From Oceanospirillales bacterium (GTDB taxonomy: Bacteria; Pseudomonadota; Gammaproteobacteria; Pseudomonadales; Endozoicomonadaceae): a stretch of DNA of 64,000 bases. Under the pieces are notes generated by a model that worked only from the letters and a program-made list of their open reading frames with translations, made no database searches and was not told where the DNA came from. Position 1 is the stretch's first letter. Each line of letters starts with the position of its first letter. Positions 17,255 through 26,847 of the stretch are shown here, in pieces. The stretch is from the NCBI GenBank assembly GCA_004762125.1, contig SIHQ01000006.1:124001-188000 (forward strand), given 5' to 3'. The position numbers and the translations under genes are program-made.

Positions 17255-17821
17255 ATGGCTTACGCCAGAGACCTGAAAAAAGGTCAAATTGTTCAGATTG
17301 AAAACCAATATTACGTTCTGCGCCAACAAGAATGTAAAAGCCCTTCCGCTCGGGGGGCCTCGACTTTATATAAGTTCCGCTTCAATTCCGTACCGGGTGG
17401 TCAGAAGCTGGATATGACCTGCACCGGCGACGATCAGTTTGCCGATGTCGACCTGCAGCGCCGTAGTGTTTCATTCTTGTATCGTGAAGGTGACGAGTTC
17501 ACCTTTATGGACAGTGAGGACTACAGTCAACATCTGGTTAACTCTGCCACCATTGAAGATCAGTTACCCTACATGAATGACGGTATGGAAGGGTTGATTG
17601 CGCTCATCGTTGAAGGGCAACTTTTAGCGATTGAACTGCCGACAGCTATTGCTCTGGAGATTACTGACACCTCTCCGGCCATTAAAGGTGCTTCCGCAGC
17701 GGCTCGTACTAAAACAGCCGTACTGAGTACCGGGCTCGAAGTTCAGGTTCCTGAATATCTGAGCACCGGCGAAGTCATCAAAGTGAATACCGAAACCGGT
17801 AAATTCATGTCCCGCGCCTGA
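17255..17821 (+). CDS. efpL: elongation factor P-like protein EfpL (YeiP)
   Basis: A three-domain EF-P paralogue of 188 residues that relieves ribosome stalling. The N-domain reads ARDLKKGQIVQIENQYYVL, with the tip loop KSPSARGASTLYKFRF. The arginine at the loop tip, where EF-P has its modified lysine, marks the YeiP/EfpL branch. The OB domains follow with EGDEFTFMDSEDYSQHLV and the C-terminal GEVIKVNTETGKFMSR. The open frame includes an upstream TTG at 17237, but ATG 17255 has GAGG 8 bases upstream and matches the family start. An ERIC-like repeat lies directly upstream. A weak terminator follows. Confidence 0.95.
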   Translation: MAYARDLKKGQIVQIENQYYVLRQQECKSPSARGASTLYKFRFNSVPGGQKLDMTCTGDDQFADVDLQRRSVSFLYREGDEFTFMDSEDYSQHLVNSATIEDQLPYMNDGMEGLIALIVEGQLLAIELPTAIALEITDTSPAIKGASAAARTKTAVLSTGLEVQVPEYLSTGEVIKVNTETGKFMSRA

Positions 17822-17833
17822 CATCGCTCTTGC

Positions 17834-17872
17834 TTAAAGAGCTCGCCTTATTTTCTCGGGCAGCTCTTTTTA
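17834..17872 (+). terminator. probable terminator of efpL
   Basis: AAAGAGCT and AGCTCTTTTT form a stem with a long loop and a T-run, about 15 bases after the efpL stop. Confidence 0.65.
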
Positions 17873-18031
17873 GACGACCAACACCATATTACCCAAACGC
17901 AACTCTGATAGTTAAATATGTCATTGGATGCATATAAGTCACTTGCGTATAGTGCGCGACGATATAAAAGATCGGTTTTTATAAACCTGATCAATAAAAA
18001 ATTCGTCTGACGCATTCGCACCGAGGCTTAC

Positions 18032-19237
18032 ATGACCCGAAACGGGACTACAAAATTATTCGCTTTCTCAGCAGTTTTCGCTGCCATGATCCCAGCAATG
18101 CAGACAAACGCTGCAGGCTTTCAGGTAGGTGAACACAGTGCTGCTGGCTTGGGCCGTGCTTTTTCCGGTGAAGCCGCCATTGCTGATGATGCATCTGTAG
18201 TTGCCCGTAACCCTGCAGCTATGTCTTTTATTGACAGTCCTATGTTTACTGGCGCTGTCTCTTATATTAAGCCTCTTGTTGAAGTTGAGACTGCTCTCGG
18301 CAAAGACAAAGCTGTAGCCAATGAAGCTATTGTTCCTGTCTTCTACTATGTTGCTCCTGTTAATGACAAGTTGAGCTATGGCGTAGGCGGTTTTACAAAC
18401 TTTGGTTTTACAACTGACTACAGCAATAGCTCAGGTGTAACAGCTGCAGCAGACTATTCAGAAGTTACGACGTACAACCTGAACGGTAGCCTGTCGTACA
18501 AACTGCGAGATAACTTGAGTATTGGCTTTGGTGCTAATGCTGTATATCTGAAAGCACAACTGACTAGCTCATTGAATTCTATGACTATCATGGATGTCAA
18601 AGGTGATGACTGGGCTTATGGATGGAATGCAGGTGTTTTCTGGGAGCCTGTAGTTGGTACTCGTTTGGGTGCAAGCTATCGTTCCTCTGTAAAAAGCACT
18701 CTTGAAGGTAAGGCTAAATCAGACCTTCAGTCAGTCTGGAACTATGATGGTTCTGTAGATCTTGAACTACCTTCCGTCGCAGAATTATCTATCTTCCAGC
18801 AAATCAATGACAAAGTCGCTGTCCATGCAAGCTATATGAAAACTGGCTGGTCTAGCTTTGAAACTATCCAAATTGATTTGGAAAATGGTGCTCAGGTACC
18901 AGAAGATAAACAAGGCTACAATGACAGCTCTCGCTGGGCTGTAGGTACCACCTATAACTATAACAATGCCTTGACGCTACGTGCGGGCTACGCTTACGAC
19001 AACAGTCCTGTAGGCAATATTGACCGCAGCTTCCGTATTCCGGATACTGATCGTCAATGGTACAGCGTTGGTGCAAACTACAAAATCAGCAATGAACAAA
19101 GTGTTGATTTTGGATACGCCTTCCTGAAAGCAGACAAGGCCCTGATCGAAGATCATGCCGGTGCCAATACTATCAATGGCGAAGTCACCAGCGGCAACGC
19201 CCACATCTTCAGTATTCAGTACAACCAGACTTTCTAG
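18032..19237 (+). CDS. FadL/OmpP1-type outer-membrane transport protein
   Basis: A 401-residue beta-barrel porin for hydrophobic substrates such as long-chain fatty acids. The signal peptide ends at TNAAGFQV; the mature protein starts with the family's GFQVGEHSAAGLGRAFSGEA and then VARNPAAMSF (the NPA motif of the hatch). Long alternating strands follow, and the C-terminus ends in Phe (YNQTF), as outer-membrane proteins do. It is slightly shorter than E. coli FadL. A strong terminator closes it. The LysR gene next to it is separately started. It could feed lipids to the acyl-CoA ligase module at 55 kb, but this is inference. Confidence 0.92.
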   Translation: MTRNGTTKLFAFSAVFAAMIPAMQTNAAGFQVGEHSAAGLGRAFSGEAAIADDASVVARNPAAMSFIDSPMFTGAVSYIKPLVEVETALGKDKAVANEAIVPVFYYVAPVNDKLSYGVGGFTNFGFTTDYSNSSGVTAAADYSEVTTYNLNGSLSYKLRDNLSIGFGANAVYLKAQLTSSLNSMTIMDVKGDDWAYGWNAGVFWEPVVGTRLGASYRSSVKSTLEGKAKSDLQSVWNYDGSVDLELPSVAELSIFQQINDKVAVHASYMKTGWSSFETIQIDLENGAQVPEDKQGYNDSSRWAVGTTYNYNNALTLRAGYAYDNSPVGNIDRSFRIPDTDRQWYSVGANYKISNEQSVDFGYAFLKADKALIEDHAGANTINGEVTSGNAHIFSIQYNQTF

Positions 19238-19287
19238 TCAGTTGATGGTGTAACCGCAGTCTCGGCTACGGAAATTACCTAAACACC

Positions 19288-19320
19288 AAACCCGCTTCTC
19301 CGGTTAGGATAAGCGGGTTT
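19288..19320 (+). terminator. terminator of the FadL-type gene
   Basis: AAACCCGCTT (19288-19297) and AAGCGGGTTT (19311-19320) are a perfect 10-base stem. Confidence 0.85.
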
Positions 19321-19371
19321 GGCCGTTTGTAAGAAGATATTTCTATACGGCTCAAGCTTTTGGAGTTGTAT

Positions 19372-20322
19372 ATGAAGCCTGACAATCTGCGCCGTTATGA
19401 TCTAAACCTACTGGTTATCCTGCACGTATTGCTGGATGAATGCAGTGTAAGCCGTGCAGCAGAACGCCTTCATCTCAGCCAGTCCGCCATCAGTCGTTCT
19501 CTGGGTCGTCTTCGGGATATATTTGAGGATGCACTTTTTATACGACGCCCTCATGGTTTACAACCTACGACCAGAGCTATAGAACTTCAGGCAGAGTTAG
19601 CCGATGTTCTGGGAATGGTTTCCAGAGTGGTCGCTCCTCCCGAATTTGATCCTTTTCGTTGCAGCCAGCAGTTCACTTTGAGCATCATGGAGCACCTCTC
19701 CATGCAAATAATGCCACCACTGTTAGCCAGACTCAGAAAAGAAGCGCCCGACGTCAAAGTACAGGTTTCACCCTGGTCACATCACAGCTTGAGTGATATG
19801 TCGACGGGTAAGCTAGACATGAGCATCAATATCATTCCACTGGAGCGACCTGACCTTCATCGACAAGTAGTCGGGCCTGTTGCCGCCAAGGTGCTCGTGT
19901 CCAGAAACCACCCTTACGCCAGACTTGAAAAACTGACCAGAGCACAATACCTTGCCTACCCCCATGTCAGTCTGACTATTGCTGAATACGCCGAAAATCC
20001 CTTTGCCAGTAAAATAGCCATGATGCTGGCAAACCGGGATATCATGCTTTCTACAGGTGATCCTCATCTGGCCTTTGAAGTTGTCAGCCAAACCGATGCG
20101 CTGATGATTGGTACCACCTCTCTCAGTTATCTACTGTTGGATCGTTATCAATTGAAAGCGGTCTCTCTGCCCGATGAAATGGCAGCATTATTCTCCCATT
20201 ATCAACTGACTTGGCATCGTCTGATGAATCAGGATTCTGCTCATATGTGGCTTAGGGGCTTACTGTTTGAAGAATGTCAGAAACTATTGCAGGTAGAGAT
20301 CAGTCAACGTGGCGCGGCTTAG
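19372..20322 (+). CDS. LysR-family transcriptional regulator
   Basis: A 316-residue regulator. The N-terminal helix-turn-helix reads AAERLHLSQSAISRSLGRLR, after DLNLLVILHVLLDECSVSR. A periplasmic-binding-like effector domain follows. The N-terminal DLNLL and the overall layout recall the NodD/LeuO/SyrM-like branch. ATG 19372 is preferred over a TTG at 19360 because GGAG lies 6 bases upstream. It is in the same direction as the FadL-type gene but separated from it by a terminator, and converges on the aap operon, so its targets cannot be assigned by position. No operator was identified. Confidence 0.92.
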   Translation: MKPDNLRRYDLNLLVILHVLLDECSVSRAAERLHLSQSAISRSLGRLRDIFEDALFIRRPHGLQPTTRAIELQAELADVLGMVSRVVAPPEFDPFRCSQQFTLSIMEHLSMQIMPPLLARLRKEAPDVKVQVSPWSHHSLSDMSTGKLDMSINIIPLERPDLHRQVVGPVAAKVLVSRNHPYARLEKLTRAQYLAYPHVSLTIAEYAENPFASKIAMMLANRDIMLSTGDPHLAFEVVSQTDALMIGTTSLSYLLLDRYQLKAVSLPDEMAALFSHYQLTWHRLMNQDSAHMWLRGLLFEECQKLLQVEISQRGAA

Positions 20323-20344
20323 GAATGTGAGTTCAAACACTTAA

Positions 20345-20380
20345 TAACTCCCCTCTAACATCTTCATAGGAGGGGAGTTA
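20345..20380. terminator. bidirectional terminator between lysR and aapP
   Basis: TAACTCCCCTC (20345-20355) and GAGGGGAGTTA (20370-20380) are a perfect 11-base stem between convergent genes. Confidence 0.85.
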
Positions 20381-20398
20381 TTCATTTAACAGAGGTCT

Positions 20399-21166
20399 CT
20401 AATGACTGAGAATCTGCCCCAAAAACTGCTGCGTACGCTCTGAAGCAGGGTTGTTGAAGAACGTCTCAGGAGGCCCTTCCTCAATAATCTGTCCATCGTC
20501 CATAAAGATCATTCGATCGGCTACCGTTCTGGCAAAGCCCATCTCATGGGTCACGCAGATCATGGTCATACCTTCATTAGCCAGCTCGATCATGACATCC
20601 AGAACTTCTTTGATCATTTCCGGGTCAAGGGCAGAGGTCGGCTCATCAAACAACATAACCTCAGGGTTCATACAAAGGCTTCGGGCAATGGCAACACGTT
20701 GTTGCTGACCACCAGACAACTGTCCTGGATACTTATCAGCCTGCTCTGGAATTTTAACTCGTTCCAAAAGAGCCATAGCCGTTTTTTCAGCTTCAACTCT
20801 GTTCTCTTTCTTCACCCATATAGGCGCCAGAGTGCAGTTTTCCAATACCGTTAAGTGAGGAAAAAGATTGAACTGCTGGAATACCATACCCACTTCACGA
20901 CGTATGGTTTCGATATTCTTGAGATCGCGAGTCAACTCAGTACCGTCTACAACAATATCGCCCTGCTGATGCTCCTCCAATGCATTAATACAGCGAATCA
21001 ATGTCGATTTCCCGGAACCGGAAGGCCCACAAATCACTATTTTTTCACCGCGCATTACTTTGAGATTAATGTCCTTAAGAACATGAAACTGTCCGTACCA
21101 CTTATTCACCTGCGACACGTCGATGACAGGCGCCAGTGCATCTTTATTGTTATTAATATTCAGCAT
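20399..21166 (-). CDS. aapP: general L-amino acid ABC transporter, ATP-binding protein
   Basis: A 255-residue ABC ATPase of the polar amino-acid type. It has Walker [10 protein letters not shown], signature [13 protein letters not shown], Walker [15 protein letters not shown] and the switch [14 protein letters not shown]. The C-terminal [20 protein letters not shown] is typical of AapP/GlnQ proteins. It is the last gene of the transcript aapJ-aapQ-aapM-aapP, 31 bases after aapM. It powers uptake through the AapQM channel on the cytoplasmic side. No anomaly seen. Confidence 0.95.
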   Translation of the reverse strand: MLNINNNKDALAPVIDVSQVNKWYGQFHVLKDINLKVMRGEKIVICGPSGSGKSTLIRCINALEEHQQGDIVVDGTELTRDLKNIETIRREVGMVFQQFNLFPHLTVLENCTLAPIWVKKENRVEAEKTAMALLERVKIPEQADKYPGQLSGGQQQRVAIARSLCMNPEVMLFDEPTSALDPEMIKEVLDVMIELANEGMTMICVTHEMGFARTVADRMIFMDDGQIIEEGPPETFFNNPASERTQQFLGQILSH

Positions 21167-21197
21167 TTGCTTTACCTAAACTCTGTCACGATAATGA

Positions 21198-22283
21198 TTA
21201 ATGTTCTTGTCGTTTGTTTTCAAGGCTCTGGCTGTAGCGAGACATCCCGAAACAAAAAATCCAGAAAACCAGGGCAGCAAAAATATACCCTTCTGTTGAT
21301 GTACCCAGCCAAACCGGATCATTAAGGCCCGCCTGCACTATCGACAACAAATCAAACAAACCAATAATCAATACCAGACTGGTGTCTTTGAACAGAGCAA
21401 TAAAGGTATTCACGATGCCCGGAATAACCATTCTCACCGCTTGTGGCAATACCACCAGAAGCATGCTCTTCCAGTAACCCATTCCTAAGCTGTCACAGGC
21501 TTCCTGTTGACCTTTGGGGATAGCCTGCAAACCGCCCCTGACTACTTCTGCCATATAAGCTGACTGGAACATAACCATACCAATCATGGCTCTGATCAAT
21601 TTGTCGAAAACAATCTCTTCAGGCACAAACAGAGGGAGCATTACCGACGCCATAAAGAGCACAGTAATAAGCGGCACGCCGCGCCACAATTCGATATAGA
21701 CCGTACAAAAGGTTCTTACTACCGGCATCTCCGAACGACGACCCAGTGCCAGCAGAACACCAATAGGCAATGATGCCAGCATTCCGTACATTGCCAGCAC
21801 CAGAGTCACCATTAGGCCACCCCAGTCGTGGGTATCAACAGGAGTCAGTCCTAACATACCTCCAGACAAGACAATCCAGGAAGTGATAGGCATGGCAACC
21901 AGTCCATAGACCAGACCGTATTTCTTTCCGGGAATCGCCGGAATCATCAACCAGGCCAATACGACTGCAAGCTGAACAAAGAATATGTCTACACGCCAGG
22001 TGTGTTCCGGTGGGTAAAAGCCATAAATAAATTGATCCAATCGTGCATTCACGAATGCCCAGCAAGCACCATCAGCCGTACAATCTGCACTGCTTTCGCC
22101 AGTCCAGACTGCCTCAATGAAAGCCCACTGAATAAGCGGTGGAATCAGTGCGAACAGTCCATAGGCGATTACCAGAGTCACTAGACAATTGGTGGCCGTG
22201 TTGAATAAGTTGCCTTTAATCCAGGCCAGAGCCCCCACCGTCATAATCGGTGGCGTTCGGGCTTCTATCATCTCTTTTTGCAT
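21198..22283 (-). CDS. aapM: general L-amino acid ABC transporter permease AapM
   Basis: A 361-residue inner-membrane permease. After an N-terminal membrane helix and a long loop, the conserved permease core is seen in GLMVTLVLAMYGMLASLPIG, VYIELWRGVPLITVLFM and the EAA-type coupling loop GQQEACDSLGMGYWKSMLLVVLPQAVR. The large N-terminal extension with extra helices is what separates AapM from short His/Gln permeases. Start ATG 22283 has GAGGG 7 bases upstream. It pairs with AapQ, 10 bases away. Confidence 0.94.
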   Translation of the reverse strand: MQKEMIEARTPPIMTVGALAWIKGNLFNTATNCLVTLVIAYGLFALIPPLIQWAFIEAVWTGESSADCTADGACWAFVNARLDQFIYGFYPPEHTWRVDIFFVQLAVVLAWLMIPAIPGKKYGLVYGLVAMPITSWIVLSGGMLGLTPVDTHDWGGLMVTLVLAMYGMLASLPIGVLLALGRRSEMPVVRTFCTVYIELWRGVPLITVLFMASVMLPLFVPEEIVFDKLIRAMIGMVMFQSAYMAEVVRGGLQAIPKGQQEACDSLGMGYWKSMLLVVLPQAVRMVIPGIVNTFIALFKDTSLVLIIGLFDLLSIVQAGLNDPVWLGTSTEGYIFAALVFWIFCFGMSRYSQSLENKRQEH

Positions 22284-22293
22284 TATTCAGCCC

Positions 22294-23454
22294 TCAACGT
22301 TCAACCAGTGCAACCCAACGGTTGTACATATTCATCAACATGGATACCGTCAGACTGATTGTCAGGTAGACAGCCATGGTCATGGCAATAACTTCAATCG
22401 CCTGACCGGTTTGATTCAACGTGGTTCCAGCAAATACACTCACCAGATCCGGATAACCAATAGCGGTTGCCAGTGAAGAGTTCTTGATCAAGTTCAAATA
22501 CTGGTTTGTCAGGGGAGGAATAATGACTCGCATCGCCTGAGGAATGACCACCAGATTCATCACTCTGCCTGGACGCAGACCAAGGGCAGCAGCAGCTTCC
22601 TTTTGACCTTTACTGACAGACTCGATACCCGAACGCACTACTTCAGCGATGAAGGCTGCTGTATAAACAGTGAGGGCAAACCATAAGGCAAGCAGCTCAG
22701 GCAGCAGTTCAATACCACCTTTGAAGCCAAAGCCTTTCAGGTGCGGCACATCCCAATGCAGTGAGCCATTAGCCAGCCAGAAAGTAACAACAGGCAGGCC
22801 AATCAATAGCAAAGCCCCTGTTGCTTTCAAAAACGGCAGAGGGCGCCCAGTGTTCTTTCTCTGTCGTTTATTTAATAAAACGAGACCAACGGTGAGAACC
22901 GCTGCAACGACAAAGGCCCACACAGCAATCATGCCACCAGCATCAAATACCGGCTCTGGTAAAAAAACGCCACGTATATTGAGAAAAAATATATCAAACA
23001 GAGACAGACTTTGCCTTGGGCTCGGAAGAACACTCAAGACAGCAAAGTACCAAAAAAATATTTGCAGCAATAAAGGTATATTTCTGAATACCTCTACATA
23101 AACAGCCGCAACTTTTGCCAACAGCCAGTTGGATGACAGTCGGGCTACGCCCATTCCAAAACCCAACAACGTGGCAAACACAATGCCAAGCGCAGATACC
23201 AGAAGCGTGTTCAGTAATCCTACGACAAATGTGTGACCAAAACTAAGAGACTCATTGTATTCAATCAAGGACTGGATAATTCCGAATCCCGCGGATTGAG
23301 AAAGGAAATCAAATCCGGTACTTATACCCCGGTTTTCAAGGTTGGTCAGTGTGTTATCAACAATCCAGCCGCCAAACAATAGCACCAGACTGATGAGTAA
23401 CACCTGAAAGAGCACAGCCCGCCAGGCTGAATCTCGCCAGAGTCGTAATAACAT
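22294..23454 (-). CDS. aapQ: general L-amino acid ABC transporter permease AapQ
   Basis: A 386-residue inner-membrane permease. Core motifs include TLLVSALGIVFATLLGFGMG, VYVEVFRNIPLLLQIFFWYF and the coupling loop GQKEAAAALGLRPGRVMNLV. It has an N-terminal membrane helix followed by a long periplasmic loop, and an inserted loop in the middle, as AapQ proteins do. It forms a heterodimeric channel with AapM. It lies 180 bases after aapJ; a 9-base perfect hairpin sits in that gap. Confidence 0.94.
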   Translation of the reverse strand: MLLRLWRDSAWRAVLFQVLLISLVLLFGGWIVDNTLTNLENRGISTGFDFLSQSAGFGIIQSLIEYNESLSFGHTFVVGLLNTLLVSALGIVFATLLGFGMGVARLSSNWLLAKVAAVYVEVFRNIPLLLQIFFWYFAVLSVLPSPRQSLSLFDIFFLNIRGVFLPEPVFDAGGMIAVWAFVVAAVLTVGLVLLNKRQRKNTGRPLPFLKATGALLLIGLPVVTFWLANGSLHWDVPHLKGFGFKGGIELLPELLALWFALTVYTAAFIAEVVRSGIESVSKGQKEAAAALGLRPGRVMNLVVIPQAMRVIIPPLTNQYLNLIKNSSLATAIGYPDLVSVFAGTTLNQTGQAIEVIAMTMAVYLTISLTVSMLMNMYNRWVALVER

Positions 23455-23526
23455 ATAACTTCTTTTTATTTTTTTATTTTTTGATGCGAGTCGAATAGAG
23501 CTTGCATCGGATATTGTCAGGAGCGT

Positions 23527-23547
23527 GGAGTCTCACTTTGAGACTCC
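23527..23547 (-). promoter_or_regulatory. hairpin between aapJ and aapQ
   Basis: GGAGTCTCA and TGAGACTCC form a perfect 9-base stem with a CTT loop and no T-run. In binding-protein operons such hairpins usually stabilise the upstream mRNA or let only part of transcription through, giving more binding protein than permease. Confidence 0.7.
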
Positions 23548-23634
23548 TGTATCCGCAGTAATTGGAAAATCCAGGTCAGCGACCTTCGCTCCCACATCTC
23601 CAATTATTTTAGGTACATGTCAAATAATCAACAA

Positions 23635-24660
23635 TTAACGAACTGGAGGTGCATACAGAATGCCGCCCTGGCTCCAGAGAGCGTTCAGGCCACGTTCGAT
23701 CTTCAGCGGAGAACCTTCTCCAACATTGGTCTCAAAGACTTCGCTGTAGTTACCTACTTGCTTGATAACCTGATAAGACCAGTCATCATTCAGTCCCATG
23801 CCTTTACCCTTTGGACCATCAACACCCAGAAGGCGCTTGATAGAAGGGTTAGCAGAACTCCTCATCTTGTCGGCGTTAGCGGACGTCACACCCAGCTCTT
23901 CAGCATTGATCATGACCGACAGGGACCACTTCACAATGTTGAACCACTGATCATCACCTTGACGAACCAGAGGACCCAGAGGTTCTTTGGAAATAACTTC
24001 AGGAAGAACGACCGCCTTTCCCGGGTTAGACAATCTCAATCTCAGAGCATAAAGCTGAGACTGATCTGATGTCAGTACGTCACAACGACCGGAATCAAAA
24101 CCTTTTGCAGTACCGTCAGATGTATCAAATACAACCGGTTGATATTTCATGCCATTGGTTCTGAAGTAATCAGCAAGGTTCAACTCAGATGTTGTGCCTG
24201 ATTGGATACAAACCGCTGCACCATCCAATTGTTTAGCGCTGGTTACGCCTAAATCTTTGCTGACCATAAAGCCCTGGCCATCGTAATAGCTAACACCGGC
24301 AAAGTTCAGTCCGAGAGAAGCATCACGAGTCAAAGTCCAGGTAGTGTTACGGGAAAGTACATCAATTTCACCAGACTGCAGAGCGGTGAATCGCTCTTTG
24401 GCTGTCAGGGGAATGTATTTTACTTTGTTTGCATCGCCCAACACACCAGCAGCAAGTCCCCGGCAGAAATCTACATCCATACCCGACCACTTACCTTTAT
24501 CGTCAGGACTAGAGAAACCTGGCAAACCGGTATTAACACCACAACTAAGGAAACCTTTTTCCTTAACTGTTTCCAGAGTGCTACCCGCTTGATTTGCTTG
24601 TAGGCCAGCGGAAGTCAGAAGCAAGGCAGGAAGCGTTAATTTGACAAGTGCTTTTAACAT
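23635..24660 (-). CDS. aapJ: general L-amino acid-binding periplasmic protein
   Basis: A 341-residue exported solute-binding protein (signal peptide cut near LQA-NQA). Family motifs include GSTLETVKEKGFLSCGVNTG, GFSSPDDKGKWSGMDVDFCR, FTALQSGEIDVLSRNTTWT and a closing LNALWSQGGILYAPPVR. It binds a broad range of L-amino acids such as Glu, Asp and His in the periplasm and delivers them to AapQM. It is first in the operon with its own promoter in the 113-base gap upstream, where AAGGGAAAT precedes the ATG. A hairpin after it probably raises its expression relative to the permeases. Confidence 0.95.
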   Translation of the reverse strand: MLKALVKLTLPALLLTSAGLQANQAGSTLETVKEKGFLSCGVNTGLPGFSSPDDKGKWSGMDVDFCRGLAAGVLGDANKVKYIPLTAKERFTALQSGEIDVLSRNTTWTLTRDASLGLNFAGVSYYDGQGFMVSKDLGVTSAKQLDGAAVCIQSGTTSELNLADYFRTNGMKYQPVVFDTSDGTAKGFDSGRCDVLTSDQSQLYALRLRLSNPGKAVVLPEVISKEPLGPLVRQGDDQWFNIVKWSLSVMINAEELGVTSANADKMRSSANPSIKRLLGVDGPKGKGMGLNDDWSYQVIKQVGNYSEVFETNVGEGSPLKIERGLNALWSQGGILYAPPVR

Positions 24661-24773
24661 AAGAAATTATTTCCCTTTTTATTGTTCTTTTACGAGCCCA
24701 AACCTTACCCTGACAGGCTCTTTCAGGCAACAGAATTTACTACTCAGATGCCGCTGTAGAGCCATTTCGTGCA

Positions 24774-25898
24774 TTAGATTGACCCTTTCTCATTGAGGAT
24801 TTGAGCTAAACGACTTTGGGAATACACTGACAGATTAAAAAACTGTTTCAGTGTTTCTAAAAAATTTGTAGCCGAACTTAACAATCCAATGAATGCCCTC
24901 GAATCAATGCGGCCTAAAGAGTCTCCTTCTAACATAATTTTCTGAAAGAAATCATCCCTATTCATTAGCTGTTCAACATCTAATCTTTTGTATAATTCGT
25001 AGAGAGTCTCTTTGTTATAATCTACTTCTATAAGAATTTGGTGGATTAGAGCGTCGGTCAGTATGGCAGGAGTAGAATCATCAGCCTGCTGTTCAGAAAC
25101 TGTAGATTCTACTTCTCCAATTGGTAATCCTCCTTGAGGATTCATTACATTAACGCATGCTCCCCCGGAATAGTCAGGCTCACTAATCTCTCCGCCATCA
25201 CGATCATCATTCCAGACCCCCAGAGCTTCAGGAACAACTTTTTCTGTTGAACTCAGAAGCAAGTTAACAATCATTCGTACACTAAATAGTCCTTTTTTAT
25301 TTTGGATTTCAGCCAGCCCTGGCCGTCTCCCAAGAAGTATTGATAGCTCTGTTCTGACTTCACTGGAATTAGCGGCGTTTTTGAGGAACCTAAGAACCTG
25401 TGCTGCCCATTCCCTCTGCAATTTTTTCATTTTCACATTAGGATTAATTTTAGATATTTGATCCTCCAGTATATTGATCTCAACAAAACGATCTGGAACC
25501 AATGTTTTCGAGAAATCCAGCTTATCTATAAAACCCATGAAAAAATCGTTTGAAATAACTTTTTTTAAAGCTAATGCCGCTCCAAATAAAACATTTTCAG
25601 GATGTATCGTAACGGGTATTTCTTTAAAAAATGCACAACCGTCAACCAAATCAACACTATAAGAATGCTTAATGTCACTTCGTTTGGGAACAGTGGTAGT
25701 AATGTGCTCAAAGCGAATTTCGAAACCAGTATTATGAAATAGCTCTAGCGATTCCATGAGATCAATACCAGCTGCCAGTTCTTCGTCCCAAGAGATATTC
25801 ACTGCTTCGTCTTCTGTTGCGGAAAGATTTCGGGTTAACAGTAAAGTCACGATCAAGAATAATCGGCTTACCAGCTTCACTGCAGCTAGAATCCTCAT
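24774..25898 (-). CDS. orphan exported protein
   Basis: A 374-residue protein I do not recognise. It has a Sec signal peptide (LVSRLFLIVTLLLTRNLSA). The mature N-terminal part has mixed secondary structure. A Gly/Asp-rich loop around residues 225-275 (NDDRDGGEISEPDYSGG) may be a flexible link. The last 100 residues are helical (LYELYKRLDVEQLM, FLETLKQFFNL) and end in a compact bundle. Composition is AT-rich compared with its neighbours aapJ and folE. It stands alone between divergent folE and the aap operon. It joins a set of such proteins in this window; an effector or adhesion role is speculation. Confidence 0.65.
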   Translation of the reverse strand: MRILAAVKLVSRLFLIVTLLLTRNLSATEDEAVNISWDEELAAGIDLMESLELFHNTGFEIRFEHITTTVPKRSDIKHSYSVDLVDGCAFFKEIPVTIHPENVLFGAALALKKVISNDFFMGFIDKLDFSKTLVPDRFVEINILEDQISKINPNVKMKKLQREWAAQVLRFLKNAANSSEVRTELSILLGRRPGLAEIQNKKGLFSVRMIVNLLLSSTEKVVPEALGVWNDDRDGGEISEPDYSGGACVNVMNPQGGLPIGEVESTVSEQQADDSTPAILTDALIHQILIEVDYNKETLYELYKRLDVEQLMNRDDFFQKIMLEGDSLGRIDSRAFIGLLSSATNFLETLKQFFNLSVYSQSRLAQILNEKGSI

Positions 25899-26040
25899 GG
25901 AGTTACCGCTCTTTTTATTGGACTGGCGAAAAGAATAGTCGCTTTCCGTGTTGATGCAGAAAAGACAACTGCATTTACCGAAATAGACTTTGTGGTAAAC
26001 TTCGCACTTCCGCAGAAGTTAACAAGCGATCCGTTACAAC

Positions 26041-26595
26041 ATGACTGAGCATCTGAGCGAACACTACAAGGCCATTATTGAATCCATCGGTGAAGATGTT
26101 CACCGTAATGGCCTTCTGGACACCCCTAAACGTGCCGCCAAGGCCATGCAATTCCTGACCAAGGGATATAACCAGAGCCTGGAAGAAATCGTCAATGGCG
26201 CTGTGTTCGAATCCGATATCAGCGAAATGGTCGTCATCAAGGATATTGAGCTCTACTCCATGTGCGAGCACCACATGCTGCCTTTTATTGGCAAATGCCA
26301 TATTGGCTACATCCCCGATGGTAAAGTACTGGGATTGTCCAAATTTGCCCGTATCGTTGATATGTTTGCTCGTCGCCTGCAGATTCAGGAAAACATGACC
26401 AAGCAGATAGCTGACGCTATTGTCGAAGCCACTGGTGCTAAGGGTGTCGGCGTAGTCATTGAAGCTAAACATATGTGCATGATGATGCGCGGTGTCGAGA
26501 AGCAGAATTCCTCCATGACATCTTCTGTCATGCTCGGAATGATGAGAAATAATCAACCTAGCCGTGAAGAATTCCTGCAATTCATCAGGAGTTGA
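26041..26595 (+). CDS. folE: GTP cyclohydrolase I
   Basis: A 184-residue type I enzyme converting GTP to dihydroneopterin triphosphate, first step of folate synthesis. Zinc ligands are in [10 protein letters not shown] and [10 protein letters not shown]; other family patterns are [13 protein letters not shown] and [17 protein letters not shown]. Length is normal for the enzyme without an N-terminal extension. The start has no strong Shine-Dalgarno, but the N-terminus fits. It stands alone, with its own terminator, and is divergent from the orphan exported gene upstream. Confidence 0.96.
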   Translation: MTEHLSEHYKAIIESIGEDVHRNGLLDTPKRAAKAMQFLTKGYNQSLEEIVNGAVFESDISEMVVIKDIELYSMCEHHMLPFIGKCHIGYIPDGKVLGLSKFARIVDMFARRLQIQENMTKQIADAIVEATGAKGVGVVIEAKHMCMMMRGVEKQNSSMTSSVMLGMMRNNQPSREEFLQFIRS

Positions 26596-26622
26596 TTCTG
26601 ATTTATTGAAGCGTTCATGAAG

Positions 26623-26644
26623 CCCGGCAATACCGGGTTTTTTT
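26623..26644 (+). terminator. terminator of folE
   Basis: CCCGG and CCGGG with a 5-base loop, followed by seven T. Confidence 0.85.
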
Positions 26645-26806
26645 ATGCCTCTCCATTAGTTCTCTTTACAAACCCTGATCCTCTACCAAGCTTATATTTT
26701 CTCGCAAACATCCTGTTTTTATCTTCAAATAACCCATTGGTCACACTGGAAAACCATCCGCCTGACCACGCATAGAATCTCATTGACTCTTTCTGAAATG
26801 AGCATA

Positions 26807-26830
26807 ACATATAAAGTTATATTTATATGT
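26807..26830 (+). promoter_or_regulatory. AT-rich operator-like dyad before the Zn/Cd ATPase gene
   Basis: ACATATAAA and TTTATATGT are perfect 9-base inverted arms around a 6-base spacer, ending 17 bases before the chosen ATG. Size and composition fit an ArsR/SmtB-type metal-sensor site better than a MerR-type promoter, but no regulator gene lies nearby. Confidence 0.6.
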
Positions 26831-26847
26831 GTAACGAGGGTCACATT

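Noticed and set aside
25975-26580. 201-residue minus-strand open frame opposite folE
   Set aside because: folE is certain on the plus strand; the reverse frame is a shadow created by its codon pattern.
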